Below are positions 23,619 through 31,689 of a stretch of 64,000 nucleotides of DNA, in pieces. Each line of letters begins with the position of its first letter. Within the stretch, counting starts at the first letter, position 1. Made by a program: the position numbers and the translations under genes. The stretch is from assembly GCF_004365355.1 (NCBI RefSeq), contig NZ_SODP01000005.1:306358-370357 (forward strand), in the 5' to 3' direction. Source of the stretch: Kribbella pratensis (GTDB lineage: Bacteria; Actinomycetota; Actinomycetes; Propionibacteriales; Kribbellaceae). The notes beneath the pieces are model-generated. The model saw only the letters and a program-made list of their open reading frames with translations, did not search any database and was not told where the DNA came from.

Positions 23619-24707
23619 ATGAGCGCCCTAGAGTTCACCGTTGAGCCGAACACCCACTTGGCCGGCGACGACCAGCGCGCCCAGATCCTGGCGAACCCGG
23701 GATTCGGGCAGTACTTCTCCGACCACATGGCGATCGCCACCTGGACGGCCGAGAAGGGCTGGCACGACGCGCGGATCACCGCCTTCGGACCGCTGGAGCT
23801 GTCTCCCGCGACCGCGGTGTTCCACTACGCCCAGACCATCTTCGAAGGGATGAAGGCCTACCGGCATCCCGACGACTCGATCCACCTGTTCCGCCCCGAG
23901 GCGAACGCGGCCCGGTTCCAGCGGTCCGCGCAGCGCCTCGCGCTGCCCGAGCTGCCGACCGAGGTCTTCCTCGACTCGCTGCACAAGCTGGTCGAGCTCG
24001 ACAAGGCCTGGGTGCCGGGCGGCGGCGAGACCTCGCTGTACCTGCGCCCGTTCATGTTCGGCTCCGACCCGTTCCTCGGCGTACGGCCGTCGAGCCACGT
24101 GACGTACTGCCTGATCGCGTCACCGGCCGGCTCGTACTTCGCGAAGGGCGTGAAGCCGGTCCGGATCTGGCTGAGCGAGGAGTACACCCGGGCGGCCCCC
24201 GGCGGCACCGGCGCGGCGAAGACCGGCGGCAACTACGCCTCCTCGCTGCTCGCCCAGGCCGAGGCGATCGAGGAGGGCTGCGACCAGGTCGCGTTCCTCG
24301 ACGCGGTCGAGAAGAAGTGGGTCGAGGAGCTCGGCGGGATGAACCTGTACTTCGTCCTCGACGACAACTCGGTGGTGACGCCGGAGCTGTCCGGCACGAT
24401 CCTCGAGGGTGTCACCCGGGACTCGATCCTGAAGCTGGTCACCGACCTCGGCTACACCGTCACCGAGCGCAAGGTCTCGATCGACGAGTGGCGCGACGGC
24501 GCGGCCTCCGGCAAGGTGCGCGAGGTCTTCGCGTGCGGCACGGCCGCGGTCGTGACCCCGGTCGCCTCGCTGAAGTGGAAGGACGGCGAGACCCAGATCG
24601 GCGACGGCAACGGCGGCCCGGTCACCGCGGCCGTCCGCAGCGCCCTCCTGGACGTCCAGTACGGCCGGGCGAAAGACCCGCACGGCTGGATGACCCGCAT
24701 CTCCTGA
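23619..24707 (+). CDS. ilvE: Branched-chain amino acid aminotransferase
   Basis: A 362-aa fold-type IV PLP enzyme catalysing the last transamination to Val, Leu and Ile with glutamate. The PLP lysine is in GTGAAKTGGNYASSL; other family motifs are FEGMKAYRH, SLYLRPFMFG and EELGGMNLYFV, and the phosphate cup is ACGTAAVVTPV. Of several possible starts, ATG 23619 begins with the typical MSALEFTVEPN and carries the leaderless promoter. A perfect 12-bp terminator hairpin follows. Confidence 0.95.
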   Translation: MSALEFTVEPNTHLAGDDQRAQILANPGFGQYFSDHMAIATWTAEKGWHDARITAFGPLELSPATAVFHYAQTIFEGMKAYRHPDDSIHLFRPEANAARFQRSAQRLALPELPTEVFLDSLHKLVELDKAWVPGGGETSLYLRPFMFGSDPFLGVRPSSHVTYCLIASPAGSYFAKGVKPVRIWLSEEYTRAAPGGTGAAKTGGNYASSLLAQAEAIEEGCDQVAFLDAVEKKWVEELGGMNLYFVLDDNSVVTPELSGTILEGVTRDSILKLVTDLGYTVTERKVSIDEWRDGAASGKVREVFACGTAAVVTPVASLKWKDGETQIGDGNGGPVTAAVRSALLDVQYGRAKDPHGWMTRIS

Positions 24708-24718
24708 ACGCAGTCGCT

Positions 24719-24749
24719 CAGTGGCCCGGCGCAACCCGCCGGGCCACTG
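24719..24749 (+). terminator. ilvE terminator hairpin
   Basis: CAGTGGCCCGGC (24719-24730) pairs perfectly with GCCGGGCCACTG (24738-24749) around a 7-nt loop, followed by CTGTTT. Confidence 0.78.
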
Positions 24750-24815
24750 CTGTTTCATAGGAAGTTCTCAGTCTGGTGCGTGGACCGTTGGTCGCTGCCG
24801 GCCGGCCGGATTCGG

Positions 24816-24821
24816 TAGGGT
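24816..24821 (+). promoter_or_regulatory. -10 element TAGGGT, 8 nt before the start codon
   Basis: TAGGGT lies 8 nt before the ATG at 24830, with no ribosome site between; probable leaderless transcript. Confidence 0.5.
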
Positions 24822-24829
24822 CGGGCGCC

Positions 24830-25228
24830 ATGAGCGGGTTTCCGGATGAGGTCGAGGGCTACTACGTCGAGCTGGCCGAGCGCCGGGGATGGTCGGAGGA
24901 AACCTCGGCGGCGATCAGGGCGACGGTGGAGCTGATCCGGGATCTGGACCGCGGTACGGCGCCGCGGACGTACGGCGCGGTGGTCGACGACCACGGGACC
25001 GACTGGCTGTACGAGGCGGTCTGGCACGAGCGGGAGTGGGTCGTGATCCGGCAGCTCGGGTCCGGCGAGGACGGCGAGGTGACCCGGTACTGGTGGCAGC
25101 GGCTCGAGGACGACGAGGGCATGCTCACCGACCAGGCGCTCGACCGCGAGGAGTGGGGATTGCGGCCTTTGTCACGCGAAGACTTCTATACAGCTTGGGA
25201 TGATCCGGGTTGGTCCCTTACAGCCTGA
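24830..25228 (+). CDS. Conserved-type hypothetical protein, acidic, Trp-rich
   Basis: A 132-aa soluble acidic protein I do not recognise. It is predicted to be mostly helical at the N-terminus (EVEGYYVELAERRGWSEETSAAIRATVELIRDL), then a beta part with many tryptophans (DWLYEAVWHEREWVVIRQL, RYWWQRLEDDEG) and a C-terminal REDFYTAWDDPGW. No signal, membrane helix or catalytic motif. It sits alone between the ilvE terminator and the cimA leader, and a small hairpin at 25233-25252 may end it. Confidence 0.6.
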   Translation: MSGFPDEVEGYYVELAERRGWSEETSAAIRATVELIRDLDRGTAPRTYGAVVDDHGTDWLYEAVWHEREWVVIRQLGSGEDGEVTRYWWQRLEDDEGMLTDQALDREEWGLRPLSREDFYTAWDDPGWSLTA

Positions 25229-25232
25229 ACTC

Positions 25233-25252
25233 CAGTACCTCCCGGAGTACTG
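25233..25252 (+). terminator. Possible terminator hairpin
   Basis: CAGTAC (25233-25238) and GTACTG (25247-25252) pair, with an inner TCC/GGA, immediately after the hypothetical gene. There is no T run; it is a weak candidate. Confidence 0.4.
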
Positions 25253-25316
25253 AATGTTCGTGATGCGAGACAGTCACGTCATCGTTCGGACATTGTGTGG
25301 CAGACTGCAAAACGTC

Positions 25317-25346
25317 ATGAAGAACTACCAGGGCATTATTACCTAG
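25317..25346 (+). CDS. cimA leader peptide with tandem Ile codons
   Basis: A nine-codon frame, MKNYQGIIT, with two consecutive ATT isoleucine codons, which are rare in this GC-rich genome. It is followed directly by a 10-bp hairpin, then a terminator, then cimA. The layout predicts attenuation by isoleucine supply, which suits the first enzyme of the citramalate route to isoleucine. No ribosome site is clear before it. Confidence 0.7.
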   Translation: MKNYQGIIT

Positions 25347-25376
25347 GCGCGCTCAGCAAGCTGTACCTGAGCGCGC
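25347..25376 (+). promoter_or_regulatory. Pause or antiterminator hairpin in the cimA leader
   Basis: GCGCGCTCAG (25347-25356) pairs perfectly with CTGAGCGCGC (25367-25376) just after the leader stop codon and three bases before the terminator. It is the candidate switch element of the attenuator. Confidence 0.65.
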
Positions 25377-25379
25377 AGA

Positions 25380-25406
25380 CCTCTCGCACCTTGCGGGAGG
25401 TTTTTT
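25380..25406 (+). terminator. cimA attenuator terminator
   Basis: CCTCTCGC (25380-25387) pairs with GCGGGAGG (25393-25400), including one G-T wobble, around a 5-nt loop. Six T follow (25401-25406), before the cimA start at 25443. Confidence 0.85.
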
Positions 25407-25442
25407 GTTTGCCCAACACCCCTTCTGGAAGGCCGGCCCCCT

Positions 25443-27032
25443 ATGAGCATCTCGGACGATTTCCACGTCTACGACACGACTCTTCGCGATGGCGCGCAGC
25501 AGGAGGGGCTGGCGCTGTCCGTGGCCGACAAGATCGTGATCGCGCAGTACCTGGACGAGCTGGGGGTCGGCTTCATCGAGGGCGGGTGGCCGGGCGCGGT
25601 GCCCAAGGACACCGAGTTCTTCGAGCGCGCCAAGACCGAGCTGCACCTGAAGAACGCGACGTTCGCGGCCTTCGGTGCGACTCGCAAGCCCGACACCGCA
25701 GCCGCCGACGACCCGCAGGTCGCCGCGCTGCGCGAGTCCGGCGCGGGCGTCGTCACACTCGTTGCCAAGAGCCACGATGCGCACGTCGAGCGCGCCCTGC
25801 GGACGACGCTCGACGAGAACCTGCGGATGGTCGCCGACACCGTGAAGCATCTGCGCGAGCACGGTCAGCGGGTCTTCCTCGACACCGAGCACTTCTTCGA
25901 CGGGTACCGTGCGAACCGCGCGTATGCGTTGGAAGTAGTCCGCGTAGCCGTCGAGGCCGGGGCCGACGTGGTCGCGCTCTGCGACACGAACGGCGGGACC
26001 TTGCCGCGGGAGCTGCAGGACGTCGTACGGGATGTTCTTGACTCCACCGGCGCCCGGCTCGGCATCCACTGTCACAACGACGCCGGCTGCGCGGTGGCGA
26101 ACTCGATCGCCGCCGTCGAGGCCGGCGTCACGCATGTCCAGGGCACGATCAACGGGTACGGCGAACGCACCGGCAACGCCGACCTGCTGGCGATCGTGGC
26201 CAACCTCGAGCTGAAGCGTGCGCACGAACTGCTCCCGCCGGGGAACCTGGCCGAGTCGTTCCGGATCGCACACGCGATCGCCGAAGTCACGAACGTGCCG
26301 CCGTCGACCCGGCAGCCGTACGTGGGCCTGTCCGCGTTCGCCCACAAGGCGGGCCTGCATGCCAGCGCGATCAAGGTGGACCCGGACCTCTACCAGCACA
26401 CGGATCCGGCGCTGGTCGGCAACGACATGCGGATGCTGGTGTCGGAGATGGCCGGCCGGGCGAGTGTCGAGCTGAAGGGCCGCGAGCTAGGGTTCGACCT
26501 CGGGAACGACCGCGACGTGGTCAGCCGGGTGACCGAGCGGGTGAAGGAGATGGAGTCGCGCGGCTACACGTTCGAGGCCGCGGATGCGTCGTTCTCGCTG
26601 CTGCTGACCGAGGAGGTCACCGGGAAGCGGGCGTCGTTCTTCGACGTCGAGTCGTGGCGGGTGATCACCGAGTCGCGTGCCGACGGCGAGGCGGTGTCCG
26701 AGTCGACCGTGAAGCTGGTGGCGGGCGGCGAGCGGGAGATCGTCACGGGGGAGGGCAACGGTCCGGTGAACGCGCTGGATCACGCGCTGCGGACGGCGAT
26801 CGAGCGCGCGTACCCAGTGGTGAACAAGTTCGAGCTCGTCGACTACAAGGTCCGCATCCTCGACTCGGGCCATGGCACGGACGCTGTTATCAGAGTCCTG
26901 ATCGAGACCGCGGACGGCGAGGGCTCGTGGGTGACGGTCGGCGTCGGGCACAACATCGTCGAGGCGTCCTGGGAGGCGCTCGTCGACGGCGTCACTTTCG
27001 GTCTGCTGCGCCACAAGGAGGTCGTGCGATGA
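25443..27032 (+). CDS. cimA: (R)-citramalate synthase
   Basis: A 529-aa enzyme of the isopropylmalate/homocitrate synthase family that joins pyruvate and acetyl-CoA, giving a threonine-independent route to 2-ketobutyrate and isoleucine. DTTLRDGAQQEG at the N-terminus, the metal site HCHNDAGCAVAN and GTINGYGERTGNADL are present; the C-terminal LeuA-type regulatory domain runs from about 400. Acceptor choice (pyruvate, not 2-ketoisovalerate) is inferred from overall similarity to the CimA subgroup. Preceded by its own leader peptide and attenuator; its stop overlaps the ACT-domain gene by 4 nt. Confidence 0.9.
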   Translation: MSISDDFHVYDTTLRDGAQQEGLALSVADKIVIAQYLDELGVGFIEGGWPGAVPKDTEFFERAKTELHLKNATFAAFGATRKPDTAAADDPQVAALRESGAGVVTLVAKSHDAHVERALRTTLDENLRMVADTVKHLREHGQRVFLDTEHFFDGYRANRAYALEVVRVAVEAGADVVALCDTNGGTLPRELQDVVRDVLDSTGARLGIHCHNDAGCAVANSIAAVEAGVTHVQGTINGYGERTGNADLLAIVANLELKRAHELLPPGNLAESFRIAHAIAEVTNVPPSTRQPYVGLSAFAHKAGLHASAIKVDPDLYQHTDPALVGNDMRMLVSEMAGRASVELKGRELGFDLGNDRDVVSRVTERVKEMESRGYTFEAADASFSLLLTEEVTGKRASFFDVESWRVITESRADGEAVSESTVKLVAGGEREIVTGEGNGPVNALDHALRTAIERAYPVVNKFELVDYKVRILDSGHGTDAVIRVLIETADGEGSWVTVGVGHNIVEASWEALVDGVTFGLLRHKEVVR

Positions 27033-27265
27033 GCCTGCTCGCGGTTGAGCGAACGACGACGGTCTTCACGGCCGAGGTGGTCGAGACGGGCGGCCTGATC
27101 GCGCGGATCGCCGTACTGCTGAATCCGTACGACGTCCGTGAGCTGGAGCTGTCGCTGGACCGGGGCGAGCTGCGGATCGTTGTGGAGGGCAATGGTTTCG
27201 ACGCCGGGCGGGTCGCTGCCCGGCTCGAGAAGGTGATCGGCGTACTCGAGGTAGCGGTCAGCTGA
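27029..27265 (+). CDS. Small ACT-like domain protein coupled to cimA
   Basis: A 78-aa protein consisting of little more than one ACT-type fold: strand TTTVFTAEVV, then TGGLIARIAVLLNPY (the turn and helix that mirrors HGVLARVAALISRRG in IlvN), strands DVRELELSLD and ELRIVVEG, helix DAGRVAARLEKVIG and final strand VLEVAVS. The ATG at 27029 overlaps the cimA stop (ATGA), so the two should be made in step. The likely role is a regulatory subunit or amino-acid sensor for citramalate synthase; this is inference from fold and coupling. It overlaps the end of the convergent nagA gene by 8 bp. Confidence 0.7.
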   Translation: MSLLAVERTTTVFTAEVVETGGLIARIAVLLNPYDVRELELSLDRGELRIVVEGNGFDAGRVAARLEKVIGVLEVAVS

Positions 27266-28394
27266 CGGGGATGCCTGCCAGGTAGACGGCTTCGACCGTG
27301 AGGTCGGGCGAGAGCAGGACGAGGTCGGCGACGTTGCCGACGGCAAGCGTTCCGCGGTCGTGCCAGCCGTAATGGCGGACTGCGTTGCTTGCTACCAGCT
27401 GGGCGGCTTGGGCGACTGGCATGCCCAGGACGCGTACGGCGGTTGCCAGCGCGTCCGCGAGGAAGTGGACCGAGCCGGCGAGCGTCTCGGTGCCGCGCAG
27501 GGTGGCGACCCCGGCGCGGACCTGGACGTGGCGGTCGGCGAACGAGTACTCGCCGTCGCCGAGACCGGTCGCCGCCATTGCGTCGGTGACGAGGATCGTG
27601 CGGTCGGGACCGGCGGTACGGGTCGCGACGGTCAGCGCCTCCGGGGACAGGTGGATGCCGTCGGCAATCAGTTCGCAGGCGATGCGATCGTCGGTCAGCG
27701 CGGCGCCGACCGGCCCGGGTCGGCGGTGGGTCATCGCGGGCATCGCGTTGAACAGATGGGTCGCGGTCCGCGCACCGGCGTCGAACGCACGGCGCGTCCA
27801 GGTCCCGTCGTCATCGGTATGCCCGACGGCGAACGTGATCTCGTCCCGATGCCGCTCGATCAGCTCGATCGCACCGGGAAGCTCCGGCGCGATCGTCATC
27901 GTCATCGCGCGTCCGCCGGCCGCGCCGATCAGCTCGTCGAAGACCCTCTCGTCGGGTGTGAGCAGCGCATCCGCCGTCTGCGCCCCACGCCGCCGATGCG
28001 ACAGGAACGGGCCCTCGAAGTGAATCCCACGGATGTTCGGCGCGGCCGCTTCCGTGATCGCCTCCGCGGCCCGAACCATCCGATCCAGTCGCATAGTCGC
28101 GACCGACGCAACCAAGCTGGTCGTCCCCTGCACCAAATGACTACGAGCAGCCCGAAGCACATCCTCGGGCTCACCCGAGTACAACGCCGCCCCACCCCCG
28201 CCATGACAATGCGTATCAACAAACCCCGGCAACAACCACCTCCCCCCAACATCAACCACCGCAGGGCCGTCACCCGCTGGCGCCGGACCGTCAGCTGTTC
28301 CCGGACCTAGGGCGACTATTCGGCCGTCCTCGACCTGCAGCCAACCGTGGACCGGCTCCGGCGTGCACAGGTGTGCATTCAGGAAGGTGATCAC
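27258..28394 (-). CDS. nagA: N-acetylglucosamine-6-phosphate deacetylase
   Basis: A 378-aa amidohydrolase-fold enzyme that deacetylates GlcNAc-6-P to glucosamine-6-P. DTHCHGGGG near residue 60 gives the first metal ligands; GIHFEGPFLSHRRRGAQ has the metal Glu; later come VGHTDDDG, THLFNAMPAM and ILVTDAMAATG with the catalytic Asp. GTG at 28394 overlaps the stop of the upstream glycosidase gene by 4 nt. Last gene of the amino-sugar operon that begins with the ROK regulator. Its 3' end overlaps the convergent ACT gene. Confidence 0.92.
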   Translation of the reverse strand: MITFLNAHLCTPEPVHGWLQVEDGRIVALGPGTADGPAPAGDGPAVVDVGGRWLLPGFVDTHCHGGGGAALYSGEPEDVLRAARSHLVQGTTSLVASVATMRLDRMVRAAEAITEAAAPNIRGIHFEGPFLSHRRRGAQTADALLTPDERVFDELIGAAGGRAMTMTIAPELPGAIELIERHRDEITFAVGHTDDDGTWTRRAFDAGARTATHLFNAMPAMTHRRPGPVGAALTDDRIACELIADGIHLSPEALTVATRTAGPDRTILVTDAMAATGLGDGEYSFADRHVQVRAGVATLRGTETLAGSVHFLADALATAVRVLGMPVAQAAQLVASNAVRHYGWHDRGTLAVGNVADLVLLSPDLTVEAVYLAGIPVS

Positions 28395-29860
28395 GGTGCG
28401 AGTAGCCGTCGGGCGGCTGCCTGCGAGCAGACTCGGGCGCTGCCGAAGGTCTGGACCCAGCCGGCGAAGCCTGTGTAGTCGACGCCGGGGACGCCCATGT
28501 CGACGACGATCATGTCGGGGTGCTGGGTCTGCAGTTCGCCGATCAGCTTCTCCTGCCAGTCGAAGCGATGAGCGCCGCGAACCACCAGGATCACCTGACT
28601 GTCGGCGCCGTACTCCGACCGGAACTCACCAACACCGGCCCGCGCCATCCCCGGCCCGTTGTACGTCTCCCCCGACAGCCCGATGCTCTCGACAACCTTC
28701 CCGGCGTCGCGCAGCAACTGCTCCACGCCCCACCCAGAAGACCCGGCAGCGGGGGAGTGCGTCGGCTCGAGCCGGATGATCAGTACGGCGTCACTCCGCA
28801 CCCGCGGATCCCCATGCGTCACGACAACCTGCTCGGCCAGCCGAGCGCCCAGCTCGTCGTCCCGCTCCGCCACGTCCGCCTTCGGCCGCGTCCCGAGTCG
28901 AGCAAGCCGCTCGTTCGCGCTCTCCAACCGTTCCAACGGCAACCGCCCGCTCTCAACCGCGTCAACTAGCGCCGCTGCCGCCACATCCACGTCGTCCAGG
29001 AACGCCCACGACCCCAGACACAGCGCATCGGCCCCAGCCTCGATCGCTCGTACGGCGGCTTCCGGCAGCGGCGCCACATCCGCGATCCCGTACATCTCGA
29101 GCGCGTCGGTGATCACCACTCCGTCGTACCCGAGCTCGCCGCGCAGGATGTCGGTCAACAGCACCTTGCTGATCGTTGCCGGTACGTCGTCCACCTGCGG
29201 CACCAGGTCGTGCGACACCATGATGCTGTCGACGCCGGCCTCGATCGCCGCCCGGAACGGATCGAGGTAGCTCGCCAGCAACTCCTCCCGCGAAACGTCG
29301 ACCAGCGGCGTCGCCAGGTGAGCGTCGGTCCCGCTCATGCCATGCCCCGGGTAATGCTTGGCGCACGCACTGACCCCCGCGGCCTGCAGCCCCGAAACCC
29401 AAGCGGCCGTGTGCCGGCTGACCAGCTCACGGTCGCCGCCGAAGCAGCGGATCCCGTTCGGGCTCAGCGGATTGACCGCCGTGTCGACCGCCGGCGCCAG
29501 ATCCCAGTCGATTCCGGCCTCGACCAGCGAAAGCCCGATCTGGTACGCCGCCTGCCGGGTCAGCTCGACATCGTCCAGCTCGCCCAACGCGCGGTTGCCG
29601 GGCATCGAGAAGCCACCGAGATCCGCCAGCCGACTGACATCGCCGCCCTCTTCGTCGATCGACAGCAGCACGTGGTCGCGCAGGCCGTGCAGCTGCGCCG
29701 CGAGATCCTGGAACTGCGGCCCGTCGACGGTGTCCCGGCCGAAGATCACGAACCCGCCGAGGCCGGCCTCGATCCGCGACGGAACCCAGTTCGGGACCGA
29801 GGGCCGGCCGAGCGCCGGGAACAGCACACCATGGGCGAGCCGGTTGAGCTCTGCGTTCAC
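28391..29860 (-). CDS. Glycoside hydrolase family 3 beta-N-acetylhexosaminidase
   Basis: A 489-aa protein with the NagZ signature: KHYPGHGMSGTDAH contains the mobile-loop Asp/His dyad, SIDEEGGDVSRL binds substrate, and GVVITDALEM holds the catalytic nucleophile Asp. No signal peptide is seen, so it acts in the cytosol, probably on imported chito-oligosaccharides or muropeptide fragments. A C-terminal domain beyond about 330 resembles that of larger GH3 enzymes. GTG start with GGAGG at 29860. Coupled to nagA downstream and following the importer permease by 18 bp. Confidence 0.88.
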   Translation of the reverse strand: MNAELNRLAHGVLFPALGRPSVPNWVPSRIEAGLGGFVIFGRDTVDGPQFQDLAAQLHGLRDHVLLSIDEEGGDVSRLADLGGFSMPGNRALGELDDVELTRQAAYQIGLSLVEAGIDWDLAPAVDTAVNPLSPNGIRCFGGDRELVSRHTAAWVSGLQAAGVSACAKHYPGHGMSGTDAHLATPLVDVSREELLASYLDPFRAAIEAGVDSIMVSHDLVPQVDDVPATISKVLLTDILRGELGYDGVVITDALEMYGIADVAPLPEAAVRAIEAGADALCLGSWAFLDDVDVAAAALVDAVESGRLPLERLESANERLARLGTRPKADVAERDDELGARLAEQVVVTHGDPRVRSDAVLIIRLEPTHSPAAGSSGWGVEQLLRDAGKVVESIGLSGETYNGPGMARAGVGEFRSEYGADSQVILVVRGAHRFDWQEKLIGELQTQHPDMIVVDMGVPGVDYTGFAGWVQTFGSARVCSQAAARRLLAP

Positions 29861-29878
29861 AACATCCTCCAGGGGAAA

Positions 29879-30709
29879 TCAGCCTTTGACCGCGCCGGCC
29901 GTCATCCCGCCGACCAGCCGGCGCTGGATCAGCAGGAAGACGATCAGCACCGGGAGCGAGAAGATCGCCGACGCCGCGATCGTGGCGCCGTTGTCGATAC
30001 CGTCGGACGTCTGGAACGAGACCAGCCAGACCGGCAGCGTGTAGTTGTTCTGGGACTTCAGGAACACGTAGGCGAACAGGTAGTCGTCCCACGCGCTGAT
30101 GAAGGCAAAGATCGAGGTCGCCACGATGCCCGGCGCGAGCAGCGGGAGCTGGATGTGCCAGAACGCGCCGAACCGGCCGCAGCCGTCGACCATCGCGGCC
30201 TCCTCCAGTTCCAGCGGGATCCCGGCGACGAAGCCGCGCAGCGTCCAGATCGTGAAGGGCAGGACGAACGTCATGTAGGTGATGATCAGTCCGGGCACGA
30301 AGTCGATCGCGCCGACCGACCGCAGCATCAGGTAGAGCGGGATGACCATCGCCGAGCCGGGCACCATCTGCACCAGCACCAGCCCGACGAGGAACGCCCG
30401 CCGGCCGATGAACCGGAACCGCGCGAGCGCGATCGAGGCGCCCAGGGCAACGACCAGCGCGATCAGCACGGTCGACACCGAGACCAGCAAGGAGTTGCGC
30501 ACGTAGTGCAGGAACGGCCCGTGCGTGAGCGCCGTACGGAAGTTGTCGAGGCTCAGCGGCCACGGGACGAACTCGGGGGTCGCGGACAGGATCTTGCCGG
30601 GCTGCTTCAGCGCCGTCGCGAACATCCAGTAGACCGGGAAGATCACCACCAGCGAGACGAGTACGGCGATGGCGTTGGGGACGGCCCGTTTCCTTCTCAT
30701 GCGGCTCAT
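29879..30709 (-). CDS. ABC sugar importer permease (MalG type)
   Basis: A 276-aa inner-membrane protein with six predicted helices and the cytoplasmic EAA loop (ELEEAAMVDGCGRFGAFWHI, about 185-204) that contacts the ATPase. ATG at 30709 overlaps the stop of the other permease gene by 4 nt. With the partner permease and lipoprotein it should import amino sugars. No ATPase gene is in the operon, so it likely uses a shared MsiK-type ATPase encoded elsewhere. Confidence 0.88.
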   Translation of the reverse strand: MSRMRRKRAVPNAIAVLVSLVVIFPVYWMFATALKQPGKILSATPEFVPWPLSLDNFRTALTHGPFLHYVRNSLLVSVSTVLIALVVALGASIALARFRFIGRRAFLVGLVLVQMVPGSAMVIPLYLMLRSVGAIDFVPGLIITYMTFVLPFTIWTLRGFVAGIPLELEEAAMVDGCGRFGAFWHIQLPLLAPGIVATSIFAFISAWDDYLFAYVFLKSQNNYTLPVWLVSFQTSDGIDNGATIAASAIFSLPVLIVFLLIQRRLVGGMTAGAVKG

Positions 30710-31683
30710 ACGACAGCCTCGTCCTGGGCGAACAACCGCCGTACGTAGAGCACGGACAGTACGGCGAGCAGCAGCACCGTGATGATCGCGATCGCCGCGC
30801 CGCCGCTGTAGTCGTTGCGGGTGAAGGCCTCGAGATACGAGTAGACCCCGAGCGTCGTCGTGCCGCCGTCGGGACCGCCCTGCGTCAGCACCCAGATCGG
30901 CGTGAACGAGTTGACCGACCAGATCACCTCGAGCAGGACGAGTACGGCGAGCACCGGCGCGAGGATCGGCATCGTGACGTGCCGGGCCACGTTCCATCGC
31001 CCGGCGCCGTCCAGCGCGGCCGCTTCGTACAGGTCACCGGGGATCTGGCCCATCGCGGCGTACAGCGTGAGCGCCACGAACGGCAGACCCTTCCAGACGA
31101 TCAGCGCGATGATCAGCGCCAACGCCTGACTCGGCGACGAGAACCAGTCGTGTGCCGAGAAGTCGCCGAACACCTTGAGCTGCGTGATCACCCAGTTCAG
31201 TACGCCGTACTGCGGCTCGAACAGCCACCGCCAGATCATCGTGGCCGACACCATCGGCATCGCCCAGACCAGCACCAGGCAGACCGACAGCATCACCCGC
31301 GCCCACGCCGACACCTGCATCAGCAGGGAGGCCAGCAGGAAGCCGATCACCATCAGGCCGCCCACGCAGGCGACGCTGACGAGCAGGGTGCGCAGCAGCG
31401 TGAACCAGAAGTCGCTGTCGCCGAGCACCCGGGTGAAGTTCTCGAGCCCGACGAACGGCGCCTCGCCGGTGAACAGCGACCGCGGCCCGAAGTCCTGCAG
31501 CGACAGCCAGACCAGCCGCACGATCGGATAGCCGAGCACGGCCGCGAACGCGATCAGCGCAGGCCCGATCAGGCCGTACGGCGTGAACCGTGCCAGCCGA
31601 TTCCCGCGCACCGCCCGAGCTGTGCGATCTGGGCGCGGTGGCGTTACCGGCGTTGTCTGGGGCGCCTGGGTCAGCGAGGTCAT
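30706..31683 (-). CDS. ABC sugar importer permease (MalF type)
   Basis: A 325-aa permease with an N-terminal cytoplasmic proline-rich stretch, a first helix (LIGPALIAFAAVLGYPIVRLV), five more helices and the EAA loop PGDLYEAAALDGAGRWNVAR (about 225-244). It forms the heterodimeric channel with the MalG-type protein, whose gene overlaps its stop. It lies 6 bp downstream of the binding-protein gene, so all three are one transcription unit. Confidence 0.88.
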   Translation of the reverse strand: MTSLTQAPQTTPVTPPRPDRTARAVRGNRLARFTPYGLIGPALIAFAAVLGYPIVRLVWLSLQDFGPRSLFTGEAPFVGLENFTRVLGDSDFWFTLLRTLLVSVACVGGLMVIGFLLASLLMQVSAWARVMLSVCLVLVWAMPMVSATMIWRWLFEPQYGVLNWVITQLKVFGDFSAHDWFSSPSQALALIIALIVWKGLPFVALTLYAAMGQIPGDLYEAAALDGAGRWNVARHVTMPILAPVLAVLVLLEVIWSVNSFTPIWVLTQGGPDGGTTTLGVYSYLEAFTRNDYSGGAAIAIITVLLLAVLSVLYVRRLFAQDEAVV

Positions 31684-31689
31684 CGGCCG

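Noticed and set aside
25317..25406. T-box riboswitch before cimA
   Set aside because: No T-box sequence, specifier stem or antiterminator bulge could be found; leader peptide with Ile codons explains the terminator better.
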